Assembly (NCBI RefSeq): GCF_964275005.1
Contig: NC_092705.1
Location: forward strand, 23,011,980-23,075,979
DNA length: 64,000 nucleotides
Direction: 5' to 3'
Origin: Diadema setosum
Lineage: Eukaryota > Echinodermata > Echinoidea > Diadematoida > Diadematidae
The position numbers were made by a program, and so were the translations under genes. Positions 54,201 through 64,000 of the stretch are shown here, piece by piece; position 1 is the first letter of the stretch, and every line of letters begins with the position of its first letter. Below the pieces are notes generated by a model. The model saw nothing but the letters and a program-made list of their open reading frames with translations, had not been told where the DNA came from and made no database searches.

Positions 54201-57200
54201 GTTACTGTCTAGACAAGTCTTAGACTTGGACTTAGGCCTAGATGTATAGGGTCTAACATGTTAGTATAAACGCGACGTTTATCCGATACAACACAAATAG
54301 ATCCAGGCACCTAGGTCTATTGCCTTTCGACGAAACTTTCAGATTTGGAGCCTGAGGAATTTTGACAAGGGTCTAGGCCTATCAAAGTTACTTCACAACA
54401 AGTTAATATTGAAATAGTACGAAAGATGTTCATCATCGAGGTAGAATATGAGAGAAAAGCTGATCGTTAATCACACGAAGCAAGGTAAACATGCATTTGT
54501 GTTTAGAACTCTAACGTTACCTCGCTTCGTGTGACAAACATGCATTTGTGTTTACCTCGCTTTGTGTGACAAACGATCAGCTTTATTCTTTCAATATTGA
54601 AATAGTTTTGAATTACTTACTCATTATCTGCAGATAAATTTTTCTTGAGGGCTAGGCTCACGAGTAATTTTCCAGGCGACAACATTTTGTTTTAATCCAA
54701 GACAAGTACACACTCACACTGTATAAATGCTGACTAGCCGGCCGGGCCCTGTGCTGACTGCATGCTCAGTGCAGCTAATATGCAAGCTGTCAGTGTTGTG
54801 CTAGCTGTATTGTTTAATGTGCACTCGGTTAGTCTTAATCACACACTGTGTTTTATATTAGGATCACGATCTCATCAAAATATTTACTAATCAGTATTGT
54901 TTCGGTTAGATATTTTGAACATTATGTCTCATTATTGAGCAAGTATATCTAAAGAAAGTAATTTACGTTCAAATTACAGAACAACCGGCAAAGTATTCAC
55001 ATATATAAATAACAGTGTCTGGTAATTAAGACTAGCTTTGTAGATACTGCGTTTTTCCTGGGGGAAATATTCATGATGTAGATACTGCGTTTTTCCTTGG
55101 GGAAAGTGCAAGTTAAGTGTAGATACTGCGTTTGGCAGTTACGGAAAAGTAGCTTTCCAAACATTTTTTCAAAAATCTGAATATGTCATATGAAGAAGGA
55201 TTGCCCACTGACTATATTTATGCAAAAAAGTGAAAATCGCCAAAAATGTTAGATACTGCGTTTTTCCTTGGGGGGGCAGAGCAGTACAATTCAGAGATGA
55301 CCCTTGGCCTCTATACCTTGAGCTGTTGAAATGACTGTTATTATAAAGAATGGACAGAAGATGAAAGTGTTGTTGATGTTACTCTATGTTCCTTTACACC
55401 TCTCTCTCTCTCTCTCTATCATGCGGCTCCAAAGTTGCGGAGCACTTGATGGCTCAGCACAACGCAGTAAAGATGCTACACAGCCGTGTTAAGCTGATAC
55501 TGGACTACGTGAAGGCCGTCCAGGCGGGAGAGGTCCCCATGAACCATGACGTCCTGAGGGACGCAAACAGTCTGTGCCACAGACTACCAGTTCTCCACCT
55601 CGACAAGTTTGACACCGACTTCTACAACGTGAGTTGGCCGTCCAATGTATGGAGTGTGGGATTATTTCTTTGGGCTGCTAAAGGGAAGCAATTTTCCCTT
55701 TACATCTCCAGACACTTTGCTGAACTTACCAAACTTTTTCATAAGCATTCAGCAATCCATCCAAATTTTTCATGCAGTTGCAAATTAGCAAGCCTACTCA
55801 GATGTAGCAATGTGCTTCAGTCAAACAGGAGAGCCACGGTGAAACAATAGGGAACAGGGGGATTTTAAAGGTAATATCTATCCATTGACAACAAGTTTGG
55901 AGTATATTTGTGCTAATCTACAAACAAAGCACAATTTAAGGGTTAAGCGTGGACCAGGGGACTGATGGGCTTTAACCCATTGAGGACGAGTCCCAAGTGT
56001 ACTCAAGCAGGTGTCTGTGGGAGATGCGTGTTGTAGCAAAATCAGTCCTTCCTCAACGTGTTCAGCTCCACTCTGAAGAATAATTGGACAGTGAAGGTAA
56101 ATTGTGCTCATAGAGAGTACATGAAGAATACATGTAACTGTGGATAAATTATAGCAGTTATTACCATACTATATGAAGGAATAGAAGAATGACAAATTTG
56201 TATATGTATGGGTTTATTTGATCTACAAACCGGATTAATGTTCTGGGATGAATTTTATGTGTCTGCTTAATATCATGTCTTCATTCTCACAAGGTCTTTG
56301 ATTACAGTACTGTATGTCATGTTTGAAATCTTACCTCCATGCAGCAATGCAATGACGTAACCCTCATGGCATACCTAGGAGCAATCACCAAAGGATGCAA
56401 CACAGTCAACCAGGTGAGTTAGAGTTCTTGGCTCTGTTGCATTCAAAAAATGCAATCAAACGCAAGACAGAAAAATCAAAGCTAAGTCAGGATATCGGCC
56501 AATCAGAATTAAGTATGCAGAGACTTTATGTGATTTGGCTTGGGTCGGTAGCACGTCTGCTACCAGATACAATGGACCTACATGTAGGTTCGATCCTAAA
56601 GTGTCTGTGAGCAATGTTGTGTGTAAATGTCCCGTTCCCTGCCCCTCGGGTGGGACACAAAATGAAGGTCTTGCTTGTGAGAAGGTTACAACTCAAGTAC
56701 GGTAAAATGGTCCTGCCTCACATCCAACTGGACCCCATGGAAGACCAGCTAGTGCAACTGCTGAAAATGGGCTATCCAACCATCTTTTCAGATGGAAAAA
56801 TGATACAAACAACTTTTTTTTTTTTAAATTCAACTTTTATGCAACTGTGCCTTGGATATTCAGACAATAAAAAAGTCGCTGATATGAGGTTTTTCAGATT
56901 TAAAAAGACTTAAGAATTGTTTTTATTTCTGATTTCTTTAGCACATAATGCTATGTGTAAAGCTATGCATGCATTTTTTTCATTGATAACTTCAGTGATA
57001 AAATTGATGTAGTAATTCATCTCTTGGTGTATTGATTCCTTAATCAAATAACATTTTCATTGTTATGTAATTGTATTTGTTTGAACTCATATTACAAATT
57101 ATGTGTCATTTTTTCACATGTATTTAACTGTCCTCCTTCTTGGCAGTTTGTCAACAAGTTCAACGTGCTGTACGACAGGCAAGGCATGGGTCGTAGAATG

Positions 57201-57218
57201 AGGGGACTCTTCTTGTGA
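48246..57218 (+). CDS. COPS6: COP9 signalosome complex subunit 6 (MPN-minus subunit)
   Basis: Non-catalytic MPN subunit of the COP9 signalosome, which strips NEDD8 from cullins and so regulates cullin-RING ubiquitin ligases; CSN6 pairs with the catalytic MPN subunit CSN5. Eight coding exons: 48246-48414, 49080-49211, 49822-49910, 50774-50836, 51644-51806, 55435-55628, 56345-56413, 57147-57218. All introns are GT-AG. They join in frame to 316 residues, close to the usual 320 or so. MPN domain from about residue 28 ([18 protein letters not shown]) through [20 protein letters not shown] and [20 protein letters not shown]. The JAMM zinc ligands are absent, as expected. Then [20 protein letters not shown] and a C-terminal helical part ending [23 protein letters not shown]. 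Start ATG sits in CGAAAATGGC. No defect seen. Confidence 0.97.
52493..53030. mobile_element. CCTCCGC-repeat element, family N, unbroken copy
   Basis: TTACCTCCGCCAAGGGAGGA, GTCTGTGTGCAAAATAACTC, GAAACTTGCAGGAATGG, GGGCGAGGTGCGCC, AAAGGCTTCTACTAG and ATGCTTGGCGGAGGTCTGCG run in order without interruption. It is the reference for the split copy at 23386-25180. No ORF. Confidence 0.8.
53052..55279. mobile_element. 2.2 kb element with 31-bp terminal inverted repeats and subterminal repeats (family T)
   Basis: Ends CTGCCCCCCCAAGGAAAAAC and, complementary, GTTTTTCCTTGGGGGGGCAG; with the adjoining GCAGTATCTA/TAGATACTGC the match is perfect over about 31 bp. The AAGGAAAAACGCAGTATC core is repeated inside the left end (about 53300 and 53338). 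Its complement recurs inside the right end (about 55040 and 55077, and a variant at 55118). AGCA flanks both sides and may be a target duplication. The interior has no long ORF, so it is non-autonomous. It holds a CTAG- and TAACGTTA-rich block (53640-54300) and a hairpin at 54456-54576. Confidence 0.85.
54456..54576. repeat. Inverted and direct repeat inside family T element
   Basis: AGCTGATCGTTAATCACACG, AAGCAAGGTAAACA mirrors TTTACCTCGCTTTGTGTGAC, AAACGATCAGCT. In addition ACCTCGCTTCGTGTGACAAA and CATGCATTTGTGTTTA are directly repeated within it. Confidence 0.85.
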
Positions 57219-57730
57219 GTGGCATTCCAGCAATCAGCTCTCCATCAAGGACGTATCTCTTTGATATTGTGTTGCACTGTGACTGTGTCTGTCAACCAGC
57301 AACCAAGGAGTGACTCTGACTTGTGTCATGTGATTTGGCCAGAGTGTCATGTGATGTGGCCCATGTATCATGTGACATTGTGAAAGAACACCTTATATTA
57401 CACCATATGAGGAATTGTGAAATGGACAGCAAGGCATGATGCAGTCACGGGACATTTTACAGTTTGGATATATATTCATACTCAGTACCAGCAAGAAAAA
57501 AAAAAGTACACATGCAAATGTTTGCTTATAACACGTGCATTCTGCCCATGTGAATTGTACTACCGTACAGCGGTATTGTATCAACCGTCAATAGACTTGA
57601 ACACAAGCAAAATTCATTTTATTTGACAACAGCTTGTCATGGGTGTACATCTTCTGAATGCAGGCCTACAGCTAGAATTATATCTGACAGGATTTGCCGA
57701 CATCCTTCCAGCTTAACATAGTACTCCCAC
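57219..57730 (+). other. CSN6 3' flank, probable 3' UTR
   Basis: Sequence after the stop is not obviously repetitive until 57731. No AATAAA was seen in this stretch, so the transcript end is not placed. Confidence 0.4.
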
Positions 57731-57929
57731 ACTGTATACACTGTTATTTTCGCGTACAGATATTTTCGCGAATGACAAGGTCACAGACATTTTTGTGAGA
57801 TGTTGTTTTCGCGAATCAACGCCGCCGCTTACGTTAATGCTCTATTAACACAGCGTATGGAGTCATTTTTACGTGTTGTTAAATTTGTGATCCAACTGTG
57901 ATTCGCAAAATAACAGCTTATACAGTATA
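57731..57929. mobile_element. MITE with ACTGTATA ends (family U)
   Basis: Left ACTGTATACACTGTTATTTT and CGCG; right CGCAAAATAACAGCTTATAC and AGTAT, forming inverted repeats. TTTTCGCGAAT blocks are repeated inside. Non-coding. Confidence 0.75.
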
Positions 57930-58145
57930 TGCAAGCATTAGTTGACTCTGATAGGAGTTGTGTGTTCATCCAGTCCCAAATGTAATTGGAGAATGAGAAA
58001 GAAGTTGATGGCAATGGAGGAATTTCTGATAGGCGCACAGGTAAAAACCTGGATGATAGGGGGATGAATGAACAATGGGATTGGTCATTCATACAATATG
58101 TACAATCTACCAAGATTGATAGGCATAGAGTGTATGCTGTGATGG

Positions 58146-58182
58146 AAAGAATCCCCCCCCCCCCACACACACACACACACAC
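58146..58182. repeat. Poly-C and (CA)n tract
   Basis: C11 run followed by about ten CA units. Confidence 0.85.
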
Positions 58183-58265
58183 ATTTATATGTTTATACAT
58201 ACACTGCTTTACTCATTAGGGAAATATAATGCACTGAACACTGGAAATTGTGTGAGGAAACAACT

Positions 58266-58460
58266 ACTGAAAAAGCGGATATTTTCGCGCGACTAATTTT
58301 TCGCGCTAGGCCGGGTCAGAAGAGTTTCGCGTGTTTTTAATTCCGCGGAATCAAGACATCACGCACAGGAACGTATGGCAAGCAAAAATATTCGCGTGTT
58401 TTTATTTTCGCGCGAGTTTCTGGTTGCGCGAAGTGCGCGAAAATTTCCACTTTTACAGTA
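58266..58460. mobile_element. MITE with TACTG-AAAAGNGGA ends (family V)
   Basis: Left TACTGAAAAAGCGGATATTT, TCGCGCG; right CGCGAAAATTTCCACTTTTA, CAGTA. TTTTCGCG and its complement recur throughout the interior, as in family U. Non-coding. Confidence 0.75.
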
Positions 58461-58683
58461 TGCCAAGTCACCTTCATGTCCAGAAATGAAATGGTTTTTG
58501 TCAGTCATCAAATGATTTCATGTTCGGCGCTACTGCCAGTATAAGTGCTGTCTCAACACGAGCACCAGCAAAAATCTTGAGCTTGAAATCAGTTGGTGTT
58601 TGGAGATTGACCTCAAAATTATGATGTACAGGGTAGTTCCAGTAGCTAGTGTTGAGCCTGGTGCTGTCTGTTGATCCAAGTTT

Positions 58684-58902
58684 CAGTACACTGGACTCCT
58701 GGTTATAACAAATTCCTTGGGACCGGCAGTTTTCTTTGGTTATATTAAAATGTCATTATAACCGAACAGAATAAAAAAAAAAACAAAACAAAACAAAACA
58801 GAATGAATAATGTTGCAACCTGAATTTTTACTACAGGTGTACGTTGTGTCCGGAAATTTGTTACAACTATAACCGTGTTCGTTACAATGGGAGTGCACTG
58901 TA
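58684..58902. mobile_element. Compact pogo/Tigger-like MITE (family S)
   Basis: Left CTCCTGGTTATAACAAATTC and TTGGGACCGGCAGTTTTCTT; right ATAACCGTGTTCGTTACAAT and GGGAGTGCACTGTA. The GTTATAACNAA...GGGACC motif is typical of pogo/Tigger terminal repeats. Confidence 0.7.
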
Positions 58903-61268
58903 TTCTTGGTGACATACAAATAGCCAAGTGATTTTTCCGTATTGGGTTACACCTGCCCCTAGGGATTACCAAAGTTGTAGTTACAGGTTCGGTGTTGATG
59001 TTAGTGTTGCTATAATGATGTCCATGGATGCACGTCCTCATTCGCATCTCACATCAAGTACGTATGTGCATAGCCTATGCTAATGCAATAGTCGTCCGTA
59101 GAAAATACAAGTGCATTGACACTATGTTAGCAGCCTTTGTTCTGCCCTACCCTTCAGTCTGAATTTGTCCCTTTGCTCAGTTATTGTATGTTCCTATGGC
59201 ATGTGCACATTTGTATTCTTTCTGTCAAATACCATAGAAACCCCACTGTATAAAGGCCCTCGACACCAGAAATTGTGCAGTTTATCTGGTTCTTTCTTTG
59301 TTTAGTTGCTAGAAATGAAGGAATTTGTTTTATGCGGGGGCAGAGAAAAGCAGTTTTCTACAATCTGGTGCTGTGTTTTATCGTGATTTAAGGCATCATT
59401 TATACGTGTACAATGTACCCTTCTACCATTAAGGATATCAAATGCTTTAGTAAAATACTGTGCATGCTCATTGCATTGTATTGCTTTCTGCATTAGTCAT
59501 GTGTATGTTTTATTTTTGAGTGACAGTTTTTTAAATCTTTATTGGGAGGGTGGAGGAATGGGTGATATAGGATGCTAAGGCAGAAATTGTGTCATGATGT
59601 TTTTATGTTACAGCATGATAATATTACACAGTTGTATTTCTTCAGCTGCAATTGAGTCTGATAAGCATAAATGTTATTTCTCTGTGAACAGTGTGCAATG
59701 TTTGCACTGCATTGTGTCAGCATTTATAGCAAATACATGTCTTATGATGAGAAATTTAGACAGATTTAAACACACAAAGTAAACTACATTGAATCTTCGT
59801 ATGCTACAATTCTTTATTTCAGTTAGTAAAATATCTACAAAATCATACACACACAAAATGCACCCTCTATTCATGACAGTATAAGTTGCATGTGAATACA
59901 AATACAAGTCAAGTAACATGAATAAGATATCAGTGCTCAATAAATATTATACAGAGGGTACACATAGACACTTGCAAACAAAACACTCGGACACACATTA
60001 ACATTTATTTACCAAAAAAAAAAAAAAAAAAGTTACACAGTATTGGAACAGCCTTATATCACTGTCTTGTAGAAATTCATTCATTATCTGCAAGAGGAGA
60101 ACCTTTCGTAATTGAAGTTGTGTGCAACTGTTATAGTATATCAGATGACAAATGGGTGGAAGGGGAAGTGTGGGGAGAATCGCACAAAATCTAAATGACC
60201 AACTCTCAAAGGGTTGCCTTAAGCGCGATGATACAAGCAAAGACGGATGAGAAATGTATGAGTCCAGCCAAAACGTATCACAATAGGATACCCTGTATAT
60301 TGCAACATATAGGTTGTGCATAAAGAAAAATTTTAAAGATGTTCATTATGTGAACTTTTTTTTTTTTTTGGGGGGGGGGTGGTTGTTTTTGTTTTGTTTT
60401 CTCAGGTTTCGGACAGAAAAAGGACAAAAATATGAGCAATACAGCTGTATTTCAAACAATGGAAGAGCAAGTTTCTGTCTCATAATGGATGATGTTACAG
60501 CAATCTTGGTCTCTTTGACTAGAGTCATTACATTCCAAACTAATTATATTATGTTGAAAATCACTGTCTGGAAACATGGTATTTTATTTTATTATAAAAT
60601 GCAATAATGATGTTGAAGAACGGGCAATATCGCCTTGTAACCACTGCCCATGTGTCCACTGAACAGACTTCTGGACGTCTGCAGATGATGCCGATTTTAT
60701 GATTTTATTTTGGCTCCGATTTTGCCCAAAGACACGGATCTCTTACCTTGGACTGTATCAATGCATTCAAAGTGATTTTTTTCTCTCTCTTGAGGGTGAG
60801 TTCACCTGTAAAAAAAATTAATATTTATGTTGCTTTTGCTTCCCCAATTGAGATTATACTTCTTGAAACACCCCAAAGGTTAAGAGCCGTGTGTAAAGTC
60901 TTTTTAATCAATTTAAGATGTAGGACACTAAGGTATGAGAAGATACGTAGTATTTCAAATCATATTGAGTTATCATTATACTGATTTTGTCGTCTTGGAT
61001 GCTCGGTTGCCTTTTGTTTTAGTTTTTTGCTTTTTTTTTTTAATGAAGAATCAAACACATGCAGCTTTCACTGAAAGATTATGACTTTTGTTATTTTCTG
61101 AATTACAATTTTTTTTTTTTTCGATTTTACGAATATGAAACTGTCAGAATTTAGTGCCAGTTGTTTTATAGTTTGCTTGTGTACATTTTGTTTTACACCA
61201 AGGGGATATTGACTGACTCTTGAAAGTGTACAGTTCAGGTTGAAATTCCATGGACAGTTTACCTCAAG
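58903..61268. other. Intergenic between convergent CSN6 and CDC20
   Basis: Mostly unique-looking AT-rich sequence with A17 at about 60015, T/G runs at about 60357-60380 and T runs near 61030 and 61110. AATAAA at 59939 and TTTATT at 59814 could serve either flanking gene, but no transcript can be traced. Open frames of about 100 codons show no known features. Confidence 0.4.
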
Positions 61269-61484
61269 GGCCCGAATTCACGAAGGTGGTACAATCTTTG
61301 CCCATGGTTCAAAGACCGTAGTTTTGTATGGGGTGCCAAATGTCGCATGGCCTATTTCGTTACGAAATCAGTCATTTCGTAACGAAATAGGCCATGCGAC
61401 ACTTAGCGCCCCATACAAAACTACGGTCTTTGTCAATGGTTTAAACCATGGACAAAAATTGCACCACCTTCGTGAATTCGGGCC
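61269..61484. mobile_element. Foldback MITE, family R, copy 2
   Basis: GGCCCGAATTCACGAAGGTG at the left and its complement at the right. Inside, GTATGGGGTGCCAAATGTCG and GGCCTATTTCGTTACGAAAT are mirrored. It has a single pair of TTTCGTTACGAAA units, against a long series in copy 1 (33946-34273). Confidence 0.9.
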
Positions 61485-62166
61485 TGAGAGCCCCCTCCTA
61501 GACAGGTGTATTCCGAGTGGGACAGCTACCCCGGGACAATAATATTCATTGTGTCATTGTGGAACAATGATTTCATTTGACCAATGAGACCCGTCTACTA
61601 GTACGTGTGTTCTCTTAAAAAGTTTGCGCTCAGGTACAATTACCGTGGGACGACTTCCACAACATGGACATTTCCCCTTACTCAGACTCCTCAAATCATT
61701 GCCCAGAGAACCATAGAGCCCAGGATAATCGTCCACAAGGGCATCAGATTAAGATGTATTGCTGTAAAACGTGAAAGAAATTTACGGTCCTAGAAGAAGT
61801 ACGATGGAAATTTGGCATAGAGGAGATCTGGAATGACGAAATATCTGATGACACAAAATTGCAACTTTCAGTCCTAACAGGGAAAGTTTCATTGCTCTTA
61901 TGGATAATTTTTGGTGGCTGTTACAACACAATACCTGGTATGATGAGCAAAGTTCTCACCTAAACTGCCTCTCCATATCAAACTTCCGATTTAAAACATC
62001 GGTCGCTACTCCCTCCTATGTGTCTAAGAATGCGAAAGGATTCTTAAGTCAATGGTAACTGATATGCGGCAATGGTTTGGCTGGTATGAAGGCGTGGTCT
62101 TTCCTTTCGTCCATGGTGTTTTCTTTCGATACTGTTCATTGTTTAATATCGACATCATTCCCCATC
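61485..62166. other. CDC20 3' flank
   Basis: Lies downstream of the CDC20 stop on the minus strand. An ATTAAA (plus-strand 62142-62147) sits only about 20 bases past the stop and is probably too close to be the poly-A signal. No other clear signal was found. Confidence 0.4.
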
Positions 62167-63695
62167 TCATCTGATCGTTCTCGTGATGAAACTCTTGACC
62201 GGGTCCTTGCTCTTCGTGGTCGTCGACGATTTCTTCGTCTTCTCGTGGGCGAAGCAGTTCCAGAATCGCAGCGTCTCGTCTGCTGCCGCCGACACCACGG
62301 TGGTCTCGTCTGGTGACAGACACATGGTGAGTACTCGGTTGGTGTGACCTGCAGGTTGGTATGGATGCAGGAGAAGGTTGGTGTTAATGGGAATGGGCTT
62401 TGTGCAGATGAAAGGAGGTTAGTGTTCATGGGAAGATGTTTGTGTGTAAAATGAAAAGGTTGGTGTCAATGGGGGGGGGGGGATGGTGTTCATGGGAAGA
62501 GGTTTGGGGGAATGAAAGGACATTGGTGTCAGTAGGAATAAGAGGTTGGTGTTAGTGGGAAGATGCTTGTGTGTAAAATGAAAACAGGTTGGTTTCAATA
62601 GGAAGAAGTTGGTGTTGACGGGAAGATGTTTGTGTATAAAATGAAACACGTTAGTGTGAATGGGAAGAGATTGGTGTTTATGGGAAGACGTTTGTGTAAA
62701 GGAAAAGAGGTTGGTGTCAATGGGAAGGAAATTGGTATTAATGGGAAGAGGTTTGTGTAAATGAAAGGAGGTTATAAGTGTTAGTAGGAAGAGCTTGGTG
62801 TTGGTGGGAAGATGTTTGTGTATAAAATAAAACGGGTTGGTGTAAATGGAAAGAGGTTGGAGTTAATGAGAAGACGTTTGTTTATATGAAAACAGGTTGG
62901 TGTCACTGGGAAGAGATTGGTGTTTATGGAAAGAGGTTTGTGCAAATAAAAAGAGGTTGTCGATGGGAAGGATATTTGTGTTAAAGAGGTTTGTGAAAAT
63001 GAAAATACGTTGCGTTAATGGGAAGAAATTTGTGCTTATCGGAAGAGTTTGTGCAAAGGGGAAGAGAGTGTAAAAAATGGAAAGAAATTGATGTATACTG
63101 GAATAATTTGGTGTCAAAGAGAATAGGTCGGTGTAAGTGAAAAGACACTGATTTCGATGGGAAGAGGTCGATTTAGAAAGATATTTGTACAATAAAATGC
63201 AAGACTTTGGTGTAAGAAGGTGGTGTAAGAAGTTGATCATAATACATGCTCAAATGGCAAGCTGCCCGGAATTTTCTCCAACACTTTCTCTTACAATTCC
63301 AGCGTAACACAGTAGCTTCTTTGTGTCTTGGTTTGTAATTACATGTACACCGTACAGTAATATTATGATCTTTTTGACGTTGTGGATAGGAGGATACAGT
63401 TTTAATACATTGTACATATCGGCTCCTCAGTGCACGTGGAAGCATTACGATTGCACTTACAGATTACACGGGTCAATTTAGGGAGTATTAAGGTCGAACG
63501 TTATGTCGCAGCTATAGCAATGGTCATGAATGGGCCTGACACTAGGAATTGAATTTTACATTATGACTTGCACATGCCTTTGAGATCACAAATCCGCTCC
63601 ATGGTGGTGAACTTCCAAATGGTCAGCTGATTCTGGGCGTAGCCATGTCCCGTGACCAGCTCCTTGTATGCACGTGACCACAAAATAGAGCTCAC
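62167..63695 (-). CDS. CDC20: CDC20, last two coding exons (partial, 3' end of gene)
   Basis: WD40 activator of the anaphase-promoting complex: it brings substrates such as securin and cyclin B to APC/C and is held by the spindle checkpoint. Exon 63578-63695 reads [20 protein letters not shown] then [18 protein letters not shown]. The last exon, 62167-62348, reads [20 protein letters not shown] then [20 protein letters not shown] and a polar tail ending SFITRTIR-stop. The C-terminal Ile-Arg is the APC/C-binding tail. AAADETLR and NCF fit CDC20 better than its paralogue FZR1/CDH1 (which has [13 protein letters not shown]). The intron between has a GC donor and contains a minisatellite. Upstream exons with the D-box-receptor blades, KEN box and C box are beyond 64000. 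Stop TGA is at 62167-62169. Confidence 0.88.
62349..63577 (-). other. CDC20 last intron (GC-AG)
   Basis: On the minus strand exon ...GATCTCAAAG is followed by GCATGTGC, and the next exon begins after CAACCTGCAG with GTCACACC. The join gives DLKGHTNRV, exactly the family sequence. A GT at 63574-63573 would break the frame. Confidence 0.75.
62400..63200. repeat. Degenerate minisatellite in CDC20 last intron
   Basis: GGTTGGTGTNAATGGGAAGA and GGTTTGTGTAAATGAAA alternate in variable order about 25-30 times. Composite unit of roughly 30-60 bases. The periodic minus-strand peptides ([10 protein letters not shown]-like) are repeat artefacts within the intron. Confidence 0.9.
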
Positions 63696-64000
63696 CTGTG
63701 ATGTTCATTGGAGTCGAGAAAAAATTATAGAACACAGAGTTAAGAAGAACCCATTACGTACCATAATTTCCCCGTAGCGTGGCGCTGAACTAATTAGTAT
63801 GAAGAAAAACAAGTCTTCTTCTTCTCCTCCACCATTACTTCTGCTTTTATTTCTCCGTCTTTCTTCTCCTCAACTTTCTCCGCCTCTGCCTTCTCTTCAA
63901 TCTTTTTCCCTCCCAAACGCCTCTATTTATCTTTTTTTTTTGCAGTCTTCTTCTCCTCCTTTTCCTCCTCTTCTATCTCGTTGTTCCATCTTTCTCCCTT
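63696..64000. other. Upstream CDC20 intron sequence
   Basis: Begins at the acceptor of the 63578-63695 exon (ATGAACATCACAG on the minus strand). The rest is a TTC/TCC-rich pyrimidine tract (63805-64000). No further exon is visible. Confidence 0.6.

Larger units (their letters stand above)
51807..55434 (+). other. CSN6 intron 5, 3.6 kb, loaded with mobile DNA
   Basis: Donor ATGG|GTAAGA; acceptor GCGGCTCCAAAG|TTGCGG, which joins to SSMVAEHLMA. It holds a family N element (52493-53030) and a 2.2 kb inverted-repeat element (53052-55279). The polypyrimidine tract of the acceptor is a (CT)n microsatellite at 55400-55418. Confidence 0.85.

Noticed and set aside
61240-61542. 100-codon frame
   Set aside because: Lies within the palindromic family R element; both strands encode similar peptides because of the inverted repeat.
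62167-62348. FZR1/CDH1 instead of CDC20
   Set aside because: The blade reads [13 protein letters not shown] with a long Lys/Ser/Thr tail, closer to CDC20 than to the [13 protein letters not shown] and short tail of FZR1; both end in Ile-Arg, so some doubt remains.
62419-63240. Periodic [10 protein letters not shown]-like peptides on the minus strand
   Set aside because: Minisatellite inside a CDC20 intron; the flanking CDC20 exons splice across it.

Overview
This is a window of animal nuclear DNA. Intron-split genes, GT-AG junctions, long non-coding stretches, tRNA-headed SINEs, a LINE remnant and many short inverted-repeat transposons all point that way. The three genes I recognise are conserved across animals. 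The amylase keeps the chloride-dependent animal-type motifs. Together with the repeat style (TTAA-ended foldback elements, CAGTGGCGGATCC elements, TGAAC-tailed retroelement ends, many poly-G and poly-C runs), this suggests a marine invertebrate, most likely an echinoderm or a near relative. I cannot name the species from the sequence.

Layout. Positions 1-26.6 kb hold no gene I can support. This stretch is a mosaic of foldback elements and MITEs, two tRNA-derived SINE pieces, a LINE C-terminal remnant and a 2.9 kb element carrying a tandem array of about 272-bp units (18.27-21.2 kb). An alpha-amylase gene lies at 26.60-31.98 kb on the plus strand. Its exons read as a secreted, chloride-dependent amylase, but exon 4 carries an apparent 1-base frameshift just before the catalytic aspartate, and intron 1 can only be placed with a GC donor. 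A second repeat-rich stretch runs from 32 to 48 kb and includes a composite tandem array at 34.7-35.7 kb.

The COP9 signalosome subunit 6 gene (CSN6/COPS6) lies at 48.25-57.22 kb on the plus strand. It has eight coding exons that join in frame to 316 residues. Its 3.6 kb intron 5 holds a complete 2.2 kb element with 31-bp terminal inverted repeats. The last two coding exons of CDC20 lie on the minus strand at 62.17-63.70 kb; the rest of that gene is beyond the window end. CSN6 and CDC20 are convergent. Both are general regulators of protein ubiquitination (cullin deneddylation; APC/C activation), but I see no sign that they are co-regulated.

Most of the rest is a dense transposon graveyard. 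At least seven families end in TTAA followed by AAG-type termini, several elements are nested in others, and simple-sequence tracts are long. I saw no virus-like element, LTR pair, CRISPR array, rRNA or intact tRNA gene. Exon boundaries were set by eye from splice signals and remembered family sequences; no search was run.
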